Below are positions 7,086 through 14,158 of a DNA stretch of 26,881 nt, in pieces. Below the pieces are notes generated by a model. That model was given only the letters and a program-made list of their open reading frames with translations. It was not told where the DNA came from and did not search any database. Position 1 is the stretch's first letter. Each line of letters opens with the position of its first letter. Position numbers and translations under genes: made by a program. Origin of the DNA: a virus; IMG/VR virus record IMGVR_UViG_3300006871_000148, positions 1-26,881 of that record; one strand, written 5' to 3'.

Positions 7086-7235
7086 GTGCTTAAACTAACG
7101 CAAGAGCAAAAGGCCGACTATTTCAGCGTTTCCGTGAAAACATACCGCAAATGGGAAAGTGGTAATAGTGTACACGGTACGCCGCACCGGATCGCCAGCG
7201 CGCTCTTAACCCTCCTACTGCGAGGCAGACCATGA
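7086..7235 (+). CDS. small XRE-type helix-turn-helix protein, start uncertain
   Basis: The frame encodes LKLTQEQKADYFSVSVKTYR and then KWESGNS, a classic XRE helix-turn-helix (TQEQ-x-A, then VS-x-x-T-x-x-KWE-x-G). Taking the only usual start in frame, GTG at 7086, gives 49 residues but cuts off most of helix 1, which continues upstream as AADLKDARRVL in open frame back to a TAG at 7002. The upstream stretch has no ATG, GTG or TTG. The stop overlaps the ATG of the next gene (ATGA). It is the first gene after the early promoter and probably acts as a repressor or Cro-like regulator. A rare start such as ACG (7020 or 7023) or a mutated start are alternatives. Confidence 0.6.
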   Translation: MLKLTQEQKADYFSVSVKTYRKWESGNSVHGTPHRIASALLTLLLRGRP

Positions 7236-7456
7236 CACGCAAACGCAAAATGTCAGAACGCGAGTTTCGGCGTATCTGTAGCCGGAATGGCGGGTACTGG
7301 GATGGCGTCGCCGATCGTAAAGCGCAGCGAATCGCCAAGTGGTGCCGCGGCGCCCACAAAAACTATGGCCATTTTGATCCTGATTACGCCGAAGGCTACA
7401 GCATCGGCGTCTTCGGGGGAGACCCGCCGCCCTACGCAATGGGAGAATACCGATGA
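7232..7456 (+). CDS. small hypothetical protein, faintly RMF-like
   Basis: A 74-residue basic protein starting MTRKRKMSEREFRRIC. It contains GGYWDGVADRKAQ and later DYAEGYSIGVFGG. The spacing of GY-x-x-G, a cysteine and a second GY-x-x-G loosely recalls ribosome modulation factor-type proteins, but the match is too weak for a name. It overlaps both neighbours by 4 bp (ATGA), so it is co-translated with the two HTH genes. Confidence 0.6.
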   Translation: MTRKRKMSEREFRRICSRNGGYWDGVADRKAQRIAKWCRGAHKNYGHFDPDYAEGYSIGVFGGDPPPYAMGEYR

Positions 7457-7686
7457 CCACGAATCACTCCGCCGCCGCCGGCGGCTTCAACCTTCCCGCC
7501 GCGCGCCAAGCCCACAACTTGACGCAAGCCCGCCTGGCCACCTTGCTAGGTGTCACGGTTACCACCGTGTCACGCTGGGAACGCGCCGGCGCTTCCCCTG
7601 CCTGGCTGGCCACATGGTTCCAAGGCTATGCGAGCTCTACCGTGCCACTGGCCAACCTGGACCGCACCACACTGCCAACCATTTAG
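7453..7686 (+). CDS. XRE-type helix-turn-helix regulator
   Basis: A 77-residue protein. Residues 12-45 form a clear HTH: FNLPAARQAHNLTQARLATL then LGVTVTTVSRWERAGASP. The TQA-x-LA, VT-x-x-TVS-x-WE core and the WE-x-x-G end are complete. There is no dimerisation or cleavage domain, so it resembles Cro or Arc-sized phage regulators rather than CI. Start ATG overlaps the previous stop. Two unrelated small HTH proteins flanking one small gene suggest an early control cassette acting on the dyads upstream. Confidence 0.82.
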   Translation: MTTNHSAAAGGFNLPAARQAHNLTQARLATLLGVTVTTVSRWERAGASPAWLATWFQGYASSTVPLANLDRTTLPTI

Positions 7687-7701
7687 AAAGGAACTGCCAC
7701 C

Positions 7702-7905
7702 ATGCTCTACGCAAAACACGAATCGAATCGCCTTGGATCAGACTGGACGTGTATCTGCAAGGACCTAAAAACCGTGCGCGGTGTGCAAAATCGAATTGTG
7801 CGCGGCAAGTGGCCAGCCGGTAAATGGCGCGTCTATTCGGTGCACCCTGACAACTGGTATCGCGCCACTGGCCACTTTCTAGTCGGCAAAGTTACCAAAA
7901 ACTAA
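7702..7905 (+). CDS. small hypothetical protein
   Basis: A 67-residue basic protein rich in aromatic residues (WTCICKD, KWPAGKWRVYSV, NWYRATGHFLVG). It probably folds as a small beta-sheet. Start ATG follows GAAAGGAAC at good distance. I recognise no family. It lies in the early cassette between the HTH genes and the 166-residue conserved protein. Confidence 0.6.
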   Translation: MLYAKHESNRLGSDWTCICKDLKTVRGVQNRIVRGKWPAGKWRVYSVHPDNWYRATGHFLVGKVTKN

Positions 7906-7945
7906 ACCGCGCACCCTCGCGCACAACCGACGGAAGGAATGAGCT

Positions 7946-8446
7946 ATGTACGAACCAAAGCACCTAAAACGCTGGACCATGCCGCAACACTATTTCGGCG
8001 CCAGCTGGCCGAATCACTACAGCGCAGGCGTCGGACAATCGCGCGACTCGGATTGTCTCGAAGCCTCTAACTTTGTGACCATGCTTCGCTTGCTAGGTGG
8101 CGAGTCGGACGTCGTCACAGTAGTGCGCGAGTCGCACTGGTTAGTCGGCTGGGTCGAATGGATTGCCATTGAAGCGGATGGCACCCCCGAGGCCGACAAG
8201 GCTTTGCAGATTGCCGACGAAGCAAAAGGGCGCCTCGAAGACTATCCGGTTTTAGACGAGTCGGACTGGTCGGAACGTGAACAGGAGGCCGCTAACGAGG
8301 TATGGACAAATTGCTACGACGATAAGCAGCGGCTCGACTATATCCGCCGCAATCGCTCTCAATTTGAGTTCCACGACTATGGCGACCTAATCGGGTGCGT
8401 TCGTGGTCGCTACTTTGCCGGCTATGCGAGCGAGCTCCTAAACTAA
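7946..8446 (+). CDS. conserved phage protein of unknown function (HWLVGWVEWIAI, DYPVLDE motifs)
   Basis: A 166-residue acidic protein. Recognisable blocks are SRDSDCLEASNFVTML (residues 31-46), ESHWLVGWVEWIAIE and LEDYPVLDESDWSERE. Proteins with this run of motifs (SRDS-x-x-LE-x-SN, HW-x-x-GWVE, DYPVLDE-x-x-x-S-x-x-E) recur in phages and plasmids without known function. Start ATG follows GGAAGGAATGAG. It is the last gene before the terminator at 8458-8484, so it ends the first early transcription unit. Confidence 0.75.
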   Translation: MYEPKHLKRWTMPQHYFGASWPNHYSAGVGQSRDSDCLEASNFVTMLRLLGGESDVVTVVRESHWLVGWVEWIAIEADGTPEADKALQIADEAKGRLEDYPVLDESDWSEREQEAANEVWTNCYDDKQRLDYIRRNRSQFEFHDYGDLIGCVRGRYFAGYASELLN

Positions 8447-8457
8447 AATCTTCCTGC

Positions 8458-8484
8458 CCCGTGGTGCAAATGCCACGGGTTTTT
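8458..8484 (+). terminator. rho-independent terminator
   Basis: Stem CCCGTGG (8458-8464) and CCACGGG (8473-8479), loop TGCAAATG, followed directly by TTTTT. It lies 12 bp after the stop of the 166-residue gene and closes the first early unit. A promoter for the genes to the right is not obvious; TATGCT at 8503-8508 lacks a good -35. Confidence 0.75.
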
Positions 8485-8543
8485 GTTGACGCCACTAACA
8501 CCTATGCTACCATCACGACACTTTAACCGTTAAGGAATAGCCT

Positions 8544-8636
8544 ATGTTTCGCCAGATCATCGAAGACGCCGCGGCCTTGCTTGCGCTTGGCCTGTTTGTG
8601 TCCATGATCGCGGTATGGGCCGCGATTCTTCACTAA
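8544..8636 (+). CDS. 30-residue single-pass membrane microprotein
   Basis: The frame encodes MFRQIIEDAAALLALG followed by LFVSMIAVWAAILH. It has a short amphipathic start with two acids and then about 20 hydrophobic residues, a single transmembrane helix. AAGGAA lies 7 bases before the ATG, and a TTAAC-C-GTTAA half-symmetric element sits just upstream (8522-8532). Small proteins with an ED..ALLALGLF pattern occur in many phages without known role; an inner-membrane location is inferred. Confidence 0.6.
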   Translation: MFRQIIEDAAALLALGLFVSMIAVWAAILH

Positions 8637-8648
8637 AGGAAACAGGCT

Positions 8649-8939
8649 ATGCACGGCGGACCATCGCTTAAAGGCGACCCAAAGACACACCCTTGCGGAT
8701 TTTGCGATTCGGAAAGCGCCTGCATAGAGGACACCGCAAAGCGGCGCTTGTACGAATGCAAAGCGTGCGGCGCTATCGAACACATCAGCAAAGGCGCGTC
8801 GTGGTGGTATTTTGGTTGGGAACACCCCGATGGCCGACGCTTGCGCTCTCCCACCACAGCGGAAATGAACGGGGGGAAATACGGCTGGCAAGCGGACGAT
8901 CCGCGGCCGGCGAGCCTGTCTTTTTCCCGGCTCAACTAA
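8649..8939 (+). CDS. small zinc-ribbon-like protein
   Basis: A 96-residue protein with CGFC (residues 16-19), another Cys at 25 and CKAC about 12 residues later, arranged like a rubredoxin or treble-clef zinc ribbon (CxxC...CxxC). The C-terminal half has two Trp-rich turns (SWWYFGWEHPDG). Start ATG follows AAAGGAAACAGG. Probably a nucleic-acid or protein-binding zinc domain; the specific function is unknown. Confidence 0.65.
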   Translation: MHGGPSLKGDPKTHPCGFCDSESACIEDTAKRRLYECKACGAIEHISKGASWWYFGWEHPDGRRLRSPTTAEMNGGKYGWQADDPRPASLSFSRLN

Positions 8940-8999
8940 CCAGCCCCACAGGGCGGGCCTCGTGCATACCGCGCGGGGCTTTACGGTAGGAATGAAGCT

Positions 9000-9395
9000 A
9001 TGCGAGCATCACAAAGTTGCATCGGGCCGTTGACTGCGGCCGGAATATCTTACGACGACGCTTGCCAACTCAGGCGAATCAGCATGACACTGCACCGCTG
9101 GCACGAACTCGAATGTGGCACGGACGGCGGCTGCATCGAGCGCGAAGAATCGGACCCTGATGGTGGTCGACCATTCTGGCGCTACAGCTCAGGCGCGCGC
9201 GGCTCCTATATACCTGATCGAGAACTTGGAGCGCGTAAGCGCCTTGGCAAGATCATGGCGCGCTATCCGGGCTTCACGGCCTATGTGCAAGGCGACCCGC
9301 GCGGCGCTTCGCTCTACATCTTGCGGCCCGGTGACGTGCCTGAAGGCGCAGACGTGTCCAGCTACTACAATCGCGGCATCGCGGTTTACAAGTGA
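9000..9395 (+). CDS. conserved phage protein of unknown function (MTLHRWHELECG motif)
   Basis: A 131-residue protein with an ordered set of conserved blocks: AGISYDDACQLRRISMTLHR near residue 14, WHELECG, CIEREESDPDG, then IPDREL, DPRGASLYILRPGD and YYNRGIAVYK at the end. This family is common in phages and environmental viral contigs and has no known activity. Start ATG follows GGTAGGAATGAAG. Its stop overlaps the GTG start of the thermonuclease (GTGA). Confidence 0.8.
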   Translation: MRASQSCIGPLTAAGISYDDACQLRRISMTLHRWHELECGTDGGCIEREESDPDGGRPFWRYSSGARGSYIPDRELGARKRLGKIMARYPGFTAYVQGDPRGASLYILRPGDVPEGADVSSYYNRGIAVYK

Positions 9396-9799
9396 TCCGC
9401 CCCCTACTCCTAACCCTCGCAACGGGCGCTGTGCTCTATCTCACAGCGCCCAACCCCTTGCGGGTGATCGACGGCGACACCGCAGCGATCGGACCTGACC
9501 GCTACCGCTTGGCCACCACCGACGCACCCGAGCTCTTTCATCCTCGCTGCGCTCGCGAGCTGGAGCTTGCTTCAAAAGCCAAGACGCGGTTGATTGAGCT
9601 GACGCAAGGCGACTACTCGCTAACCCATGTCCCTTGTACCATCCGCCCCGCCGGCGAGCGCAACAGAGACAGATATGGGCGCACTTGCGTGATCTTAAAA
9701 ATTCCTCCTGACTGGACGGACGTGGGCGACACGCTCATTGCCGAAGGGTTGGCGGTCAGATTTGAAAAAGGCAAAAAAACTGATTGGTGCAAAAAATGA
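9392..9799 (+). CDS. secreted thermonuclease-like (SNase) nuclease
   Basis: A 135-residue protein. Residues 1-20 form a hydrophobic signal peptide or anchor (MIRPLLLTLATGAVLYL). The staphylococcal nuclease domain follows: VIDGDTAAIG (Ca2+-binding Asp27/Asp29, Thr30), YRLATTDAPE (Arg39, Glu47) and RDRYGRT (Arg97). The Arg-Glu-Arg catalytic set is therefore complete. It ends with GDTLIAEGLAVRF. The expected activity is Ca2+-dependent cleavage of DNA or RNA outside the cytoplasm. GTG start overlaps the upstream stop. Family call strong; export is inferred from the N-terminus. Confidence 0.88.
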   Translation: MIRPLLLTLATGAVLYLTAPNPLRVIDGDTAAIGPDRYRLATTDAPELFHPRCARELELASKAKTRLIELTQGDYSLTHVPCTIRPAGERNRDRYGRTCVILKIPPDWTDVGDTLIAEGLAVRFEKGKKTDWCKK

Positions 9800-10062
9800 G
9801 CAAAGACAAACGCTCACGTTATCGAATCGACAAGCCATCTCACCGGCTGATGCACGACGGGAAGTGCTATGCCGTCATCAAATGTGGGGGATGGTCGCCG
9901 GCAATCCGCATTGAAGCTACTGGTGAGACAGAACGCTCTGCATCTGCTTTGATGGACTGTGATTTGCTCATGGGGCGCTGGCAGAATGCTGTGCTGTATA
10001 TGTTTGGCGGTGAAATCTTAGACAGTATTCCGTCCCAAGCCGTCATGGAGAAAATAGAATGA
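9796..10062 (+). CDS. small hypothetical protein
   Basis: An 88-residue protein beginning MSKDKRSRYRIDKPSHRL, with strands YAVIKCGGWSPAIRIEA and a C-terminal segment AVLYMFGGEIL. The start chosen is the ATG at 9796, overlapping the nuclease stop (ATGA). An earlier TTG at 9784 would add four residues. No family recognised. It is translationally coupled on both sides. Confidence 0.6.
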   Translation: MSKDKRSRYRIDKPSHRLMHDGKCYAVIKCGGWSPAIRIEATGETERSASALMDCDLLMGRWQNAVLYMFGGEILDSIPSQAVMEKIE

Positions 10063-10469
10063 CTCACATTGACCACGAAGCGGCAAGCGAAGCGGTCCAA
10101 AAAGGCATGGCGGAGTGGGACAGGGTCAAGCGGCTCAGTCTTGAAGCGATCGACCGCGCCAACGCAGCCGAGAAGCGAGCTACAACGGCCGAGGCACGCG
10201 CGGAGATCCTTGGCACGCAGAACAAAACATTAGCCGAAGAAAACATCCGGCTGCGCTCTCAGGTGGAGGACGCCAAGGTGGGCTTGGCCGCGGCGATGGC
10301 TGCGCTGCTGGCGGCGCGCGACAATGTGAACACGGGCGACTACCGTGCAGCCGGTTCGCTCAAGCTCGACGCGGCCGACAAAGCCGGGCTTCAGGGCGTA
10401 GCCCAGGAGCTCGACGGTCACAAACCCATTCCCAAATTCTTGCAAGGCAACCAGGGGCAATCAAAATGA
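10059..10469 (+). CDS. coiled-coil hypothetical protein
   Basis: A 136-residue protein with a long heptad-rich helix from about residue 20 to 90 (LEAIDRANAAEKRATTAEAR, then NIRLRSQVEDAKVGLAAAM), ending in a flexible polar tail. Start overlaps the upstream stop by 4 bp, as does the end with the next coiled-coil gene. Two consecutive coiled-coil proteins may form a complex. Function unknown. Confidence 0.65.
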   Translation: MTHIDHEAASEAVQKGMAEWDRVKRLSLEAIDRANAAEKRATTAEARAEILGTQNKTLAEENIRLRSQVEDAKVGLAAAMAALLAARDNVNTGDYRAAGSLKLDAADKAGLQGVAQELDGHKPIPKFLQGNQGQSK

Positions 10470-10753
10470 GAGCCTACTTTTCTATGCCGAGTCGTGAGTT
10501 CATCGCTCAGCTGCGCGACGTGGCTATTGCCACCAAGGCATCGCCATTATTCATCGGCCAGATTGACCAGCTGGGCGAAGTCGAGGGGCTGAAAGCTGAG
10601 CTTGAAAAAGTTGGCGAAGAACTGACCGCGATGGAAGAATCGCGCGACCACTGGCGCGAGGAAGCGCGAGTGTTTGAGGAACGTAATCAAAAGCTCGAAG
10701 AATGGGTTCTCGACTTGAAAGCTGAATTGGCGTCCGCCGAGAGCGAAGACTAA
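10466..10753 (+). CDS. coiled-coil hypothetical protein
   Basis: A 95-residue protein. From about residue 34 to the end it is a charged heptad helix (VEGLKAELEKVGEELTAMEE, then RVFEERNQKLEEWVLDLK). Start overlaps the previous gene by 4 bp. It is the last gene of the small-protein string before the polymerase. No family recognised. Confidence 0.65.
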   Translation: MRAYFSMPSREFIAQLRDVAIATKASPLFIGQIDQLGEVEGLKAELEKVGEELTAMEESRDHWREEARVFEERNQKLEEWVLDLKAELASAESED

Positions 10754-10819
10754 TCCTCTCGCTCCTCCATCGCCATCACCGCCAGCGCGAGCGTAAACCA
10801 AGCTGCAAAGACAAGCGCA

Positions 10820-12634
10820 ATGAACATCGTCACCCTCGACTTTGAAACGTACTTCGACGACGAGTACACGTTGAAGAAGCTCACGACTGAAGAATATATC
10901 AGAGATCCGAGGTTCGGGGCGTTGGGTTGTGGATTCAGGTTTAGCGACGGGCAAACATACTTTTGCCCCGCCGAGAACCTTGCTGCGTGGATGAATGGGA
11001 TGCGTTTGGCTTGTGAGCGCCAGCCTATCACAATTCTCTGCCACCACGCTCACTTCGACGGACTGATTCTCTCTCACCACTTCGAAGTCAAACCCCATGT
11101 CTGGCTCGATACGCTCAGCATGGCTCGTTTGCTGGTGGGCAACCACTTATCTGTGAGCCTTGAGTCGCTCGCGCGTCACTTCAACCTCGCTGCAAAGAAT
11201 GTCCCTTATGACCTGTTCAAAGGCAAGCATTGGCACGAGCTGACGCCACAAGTTCAAAAGCAGGTGGCAGATGGGTGCTTATGGGACGTGGAGCTGACCT
11301 GGCAGCTATTTAACATCCTGGCCAAAGATTTTCCTCCTGAAGAATTTGCCATCGTGGACGAGACGGTGAGAATGTTCACCGAACCCGTGTTGCGCGGAGA
11401 CATCAACCTCTTAGCCCAAGTGTGGACAGATGAAGCCAACAAAAAACGTGACCTACTTGACCAACTCGGGGTCACCAGTGACGATTTACAATCTGCTAAC
11501 CGCTTTTGCCGACTGCTTGAAGCGGAAGGCGTCGAAGTCCCCACCAAGGACGGCAAGAATGGGCCGATCCCGGCGATCGCGAAGACCGATCAGTTCATGA
11601 AGGACTTGCTGGAGGAAACCGATGACAGAATCAGAACACTTGCTGAAGCCCGTCTTGGAGTGCGGAGCACGGCAGACCAAGCCCGCGCGGAACGACTAGG
11701 CTTTGCTGCCACACGCGGAGCGTTGCCCGTCTATCTTTCCTACTGCGGCGCCCACACAACCAGGTGGTCGGGGGGTGACAAAAATAATTTTCAAAACTTC
11801 AAACGTGGTGGTTTGATTCGCAAAGCATTGCAAGCTCCTGAAGGGCATGTGCTTCTAAAAGCGGACGCGAGTCAGCAAGAGTGTAGGTTCCTTAACTTTG
11901 TTGCCGGACAATGGGACGTCATCGAGCGGTTTAGGAACAAGGAAGACCCCTATGTCGGAAACGCCAGCAAGTTTTATGGAAGAACTATTACTAAGGCGGA
12001 TACGGCAGAGCGTGGACTCGGCAAGCAAATTGAGCTTTCTTGCGGTTTCATGTGCGGAGCCGAGACCATTGTACGCACAGCGGCAAGAGGCACTTATGGA
12101 CCTGCTCTTAAACTTACACTTGCGGAGGGTCTTCAGGCGCGCGACGTGTATCGCGACACCCACCCCGCGGTAGTTCAGTTGTGGAAAGATGCTGGCCGGA
12201 TGATTGCCCGCATTGCCGGCGGCGAGAAGGTGCAGTGGGGGCCGGTGCAAGTCAGGACCGGCGCCGTCATCCTCCCCAACGGTTGCCCCATGCTCTATCC
12301 CGACCTGGAATACCATCGCGAACAGGAGACGGGCGAGGAGTTCTGGCGTTACAGGTCACGCAAGGGCTGGGTGAAACTCTACGGTGCCAAGCTGGTAGAG
12401 AACGTGATTCAGGGCATCGCGCGAGTAGATATGTCGCAGACCATGCTGCGTCTGCGCGTGCTCGGTTACCGGATCGTGCTGACGGAACATGACTCGCTGA
12501 CAATCGTGGTCAAGAACGATTCAGCACTTGACACTCATGTTGCAACGGTTACAAATGAGATGCGCCGTTCGCCCGAGTGGATGAAGGATATACCACTCGA
12601 CTGTGAGGTGACGGTTGGAGAACGGTACTCATGA
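10820..12634 (+). CDS. family A DNA polymerase with 3'-5' exonuclease domain
   Basis: A 604-residue replicative polymerase of the phage type. The exonuclease domain carries LDFETYFD (Asp7, Glu9), HFDG (Asp80) and CLWDVELT (Asp156). The polymerase motifs are A KADASQQE (Asp349, Glu354), B ERGLGKQIELSCGF (Arg398, Lys402) and C EHDSL (Asp558). The residue aligned with E. coli Pol I Phe762 is Leu406. Motif C reads HDS where HDE is usual, and the exo III Tyr is replaced by Gly152. There is no 5'-3' exonuclease domain. Start ATG 10820 has only a weak ribosome site. The stop overlaps the next gene (ATGA). Confidence 0.95.
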   Translation: MNIVTLDFETYFDDEYTLKKLTTEEYIRDPRFGALGCGFRFSDGQTYFCPAENLAAWMNGMRLACERQPITILCHHAHFDGLILSHHFEVKPHVWLDTLSMARLLVGNHLSVSLESLARHFNLAAKNVPYDLFKGKHWHELTPQVQKQVADGCLWDVELTWQLFNILAKDFPPEEFAIVDETVRMFTEPVLRGDINLLAQVWTDEANKKRDLLDQLGVTSDDLQSANRFCRLLEAEGVEVPTKDGKNGPIPAIAKTDQFMKDLLEETDDRIRTLAEARLGVRSTADQARAERLGFAATRGALPVYLSYCGAHTTRWSGGDKNNFQNFKRGGLIRKALQAPEGHVLLKADASQQECRFLNFVAGQWDVIERFRNKEDPYVGNASKFYGRTITKADTAERGLGKQIELSCGFMCGAETIVRTAARGTYGPALKLTLAEGLQARDVYRDTHPAVVQLWKDAGRMIARIAGGEKVQWGPVQVRTGAVILPNGCPMLYPDLEYHREQETGEEFWRYRSRKGWVKLYGAKLVENVIQGIARVDMSQTMLRLRVLGYRIVLTEHDSLTIVVKNDSALDTHVATVTNEMRRSPEWMKDIPLDCEVTVGERYS

Positions 12635-12816
12635 AGCCAAATCTATACGTCACGATGAGCAAAGAAGGGCTTTACACGGTTCGGTTAGAAATAGAGACCG
12701 GATCCGAAGACCAAGCACTGCGGGTGCTTGGTAGTTTTACTTCGCTGCTTCTCGTAGAAAGGGAACAGAATGCCAAAGGACGTGAAAGGCGTGGTGAAAG
12801 AGTTCAAGGCGGGTAA
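12631..12816 (+). CDS. small hypothetical protein
   Basis: A 61-residue protein, MKPNLYVTMSKEGLYTVRLE at the start and a basic tail. The ATG overlaps the polymerase stop (ATGA), which supports translation. Its last 47 bases overlap the DUF6496-like gene in another frame, so the C-terminus may be unconstrained. No family recognised. Confidence 0.5.
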   Translation: MKPNLYVTMSKEGLYTVRLEIETGSEDQALRVLGSFTSLLLVEREQNAKGRERRGERVQGG

Positions 12817-12988
12817 GCTTCACAGCGGATCGAAGACTGGTCCTGTGGTGAAGAACCCCAAGCAAGCCGTCGCCATCGGTTTGAGCGAGCAACGAAAGGC
12901 GGGCAAGCCCACACCGCCGAAGCCTGCGGCAAAGAAACCGGCCAAGCCTGTCTCGCTCGAAAAGCGGTTGAAGAACGTACCTGTCTGA
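12770..12988 (+). CDS. DUF6496-like small basic protein
   Basis: A 72-residue very basic protein. VKEFKAGKLHSGSKTGPVVK followed by NPKQAVAIGLSEQRKAGK is the signature I associate with the DUF6496 family (EF-x-x-GKLHSGSK, then QA-x-AI-x-LSE). The C-terminal third is a Lys/Pro/Ala tail like those of DNA-binding proteins. Start ATG follows AGAAAGGGAAC. Members occur in phages and bacteria; the function is not known, with nucleic-acid binding likely from charge. Confidence 0.8.
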   Translation: MPKDVKGVVKEFKAGKLHSGSKTGPVVKNPKQAVAIGLSEQRKAGKPTPPKPAAKKPAKPVSLEKRLKNVPV

Positions 12989-13044
12989 AGCTAGGCCCCA
13001 GCGGGCAGTTCCGGTCGGGTGTTAGCCGAGCTCGACTTATCGAA

Positions 13045-13098
13045 AGGTGTCCTGCGGTTCGCTGGTGCGCCTGCTAGGCATAGCCGTTCAAGGACACC
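13045..13098. repeat. inverted repeat (long-loop stem)
   Basis: GGTGTCCT (13046-13053) and AGGACACC (13091-13098) can pair as an 8-bp stem over a 37-base loop. The loop contains a smaller GCCT-GCT-AGGC hairpin (about 13069-13079). There is no T-run, so it is not a standard terminator. It lies in the 140-bp gap before the two membrane microproteins, where I see no other gene. Confidence 0.35.
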
Positions 13099-13128
13099 AC
13101 CTCGGCGTTTCAACAACAAAACAGCCAA

Positions 13129-13230
13129 ATGTCCTCCATCACCCTCATGTACTCATGGGTAGCTGCCGGGAGCATAGCCGCCTACTTATCGGTGCTGTGG
13201 GTCATCGACGGCGGGAGGGGGCACCTGTGA
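13129..13230 (+). CDS. 33-residue membrane microprotein
   Basis: The frame encodes MSSITLMYSWVAAGSIAAYL then SVLWVIDGGRGHL, one transmembrane helix with a short polar tail. Its stop overlaps the next start (GTGA). The ribosome site before the ATG is weak. Paired with a second membrane microprotein in the next gene; a two-component holin-like pair is conceivable but unsupported by anything specific. Confidence 0.5.
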   Translation: MSSITLMYSWVAAGSIAAYLSVLWVIDGGRGHL

Positions 13231-13340
13231 GCAGCATATCGCGGGAGTGGGTCTCTCAAATCGAGACAGCTGTCATGCTGTTGGCCATTATCGTTTTTGC
13301 CATCTCCGCGGTAGGTGCAACTTTAGGGCTTTGGTCATGA
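13227..13340 (+). CDS. 37-residue membrane microprotein
   Basis: Starting at GTG 13227, with GGGAGGGGG ahead, the frame gives SSISREWVSQIETAVMLLAI followed by IVFAISAVGATLGLW, a short cytosolic start and one transmembrane helix. Start and stop overlap its neighbours by 4 bp each. An in-frame ATG at 13047 would lengthen it, but the extra part lies across the preceding gene and looks random. Confidence 0.55.
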   Translation: MSSISREWVSQIETAVMLLAIIVFAISAVGATLGLWS

Positions 13341-14158
13341 CCGACCCGATCATATCGCGGGAGCAGGTGGAGGCGGCTAATAGACTGCACTATCAGATTT
13401 CGTCATGGCTGAGAGATCACGCCAATGCCGATGAAGGGCAGGTGTTTGATCTCTACCCTGACCAACAGCCGTTAGTTTTGATTGCGCTGGCTGCCCTCGC
13501 CTCCGGCCCCGCTCAAGACGCGCAAGTAGAGCCTCAATTACCCGGTTGCAGCCGATGCGGACAATTCAGCAATGGCTTACCGCTGTGTCGCGCTTGCCTC
13601 GCTGTCGATGCACTCGCGAAGATCGAACGAATAACCTGGCAGGAGGGCGATCATCCGGCGAAGCAGCTTATCGCCTGCCGCAAAGTCGCTTCATCCATTC
13701 TTGCAGGCGAGACGCTTGGGCCGTCCACGCTCGCGGCCAACTGTATTCCTAGCGTCTCCGAAAGTCGCCGTGGCGAGCCTGCACCATCCATGCTTGTGGC
13801 CGATCGTGCTGCTGGCGTTATTGTGAATAAAGGTTACGCCAAGCCTGCACCAGCGAGTGCGGAGCGCCGCCAAGGCCATTCGAGGCTTGTCTATGACAAA
13901 GAGAAGCGCACCATCGTCACCGTCGATCCGCATCCCCCCGCCTCCCCGCTGGGGCAGGAGTGGCGGCGGGCGCAACCGGAACAGATAGCAAAGTTCGTCG
14001 CGGTGTTTGAAGCGCTTTCCGCCTATGAAGCGGAGCAGGAGTTCATCCGAGGGCACGGACTGTTTTCGAAGGAAGATTGCCCAATGCCGGAAGTCGTGAC
14101 CGTGCTGGCGTGGTTGCGCTCCTTGACTTCTGCACAGGGTCACAGGGGCAGCAAATGA
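13337..14158 (+). CDS. hypothetical protein with four-cysteine zinc-binding motif
   Basis: A 273-residue protein. A helical N-terminus (SREQVEAANRLHYQISSWL) is followed by a CxxC-x9-CxxC knuckle (Cys71, Cys74, Cys84, Cys87). Low-complexity linkers come next, and a C-terminal helical part containing AYEAEQEFIRGHGLF. Start ATG overlaps the preceding stop (ATGA); a longer frame from 13247 only extends into the microprotein gene. Not recognised as a family. Zinc knuckle inferred from spacing. Confidence 0.65.
   Translation: MTDPIISREQVEAANRLHYQISSWLRDHANADEGQVFDLYPDQQPLVLIALAALASGPAQDAQVEPQLPGCSRCGQFSNGLPLCRACLAVDALAKIERITWQEGDHPAKQLIACRKVASSILAGETLGPSTLAANCIPSVSESRRGEPAPSMLVADRAAGVIVNKGYAKPAPASAERRQGHSRLVYDKEKRTIVTVDPHPPASPLGQEWRRAQPEQIAKFVAVFEALSAYEAEQEFIRGHGLFSKEDCPMPEVVTVLAWLRSLTSAQGHRGSK

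Noticed and set aside
11898-12173. +1 frame inside the polymerase (91 codons)
   Set aside because: Open because the main frame has low third-position GC there; no ribosome site or motif.
12989-13128. tRNA gene in the gap
   Set aside because: A GGTTCG-like piece is present, but no acceptor stem, anticodon arm or cloverleaf spacing can be drawn.
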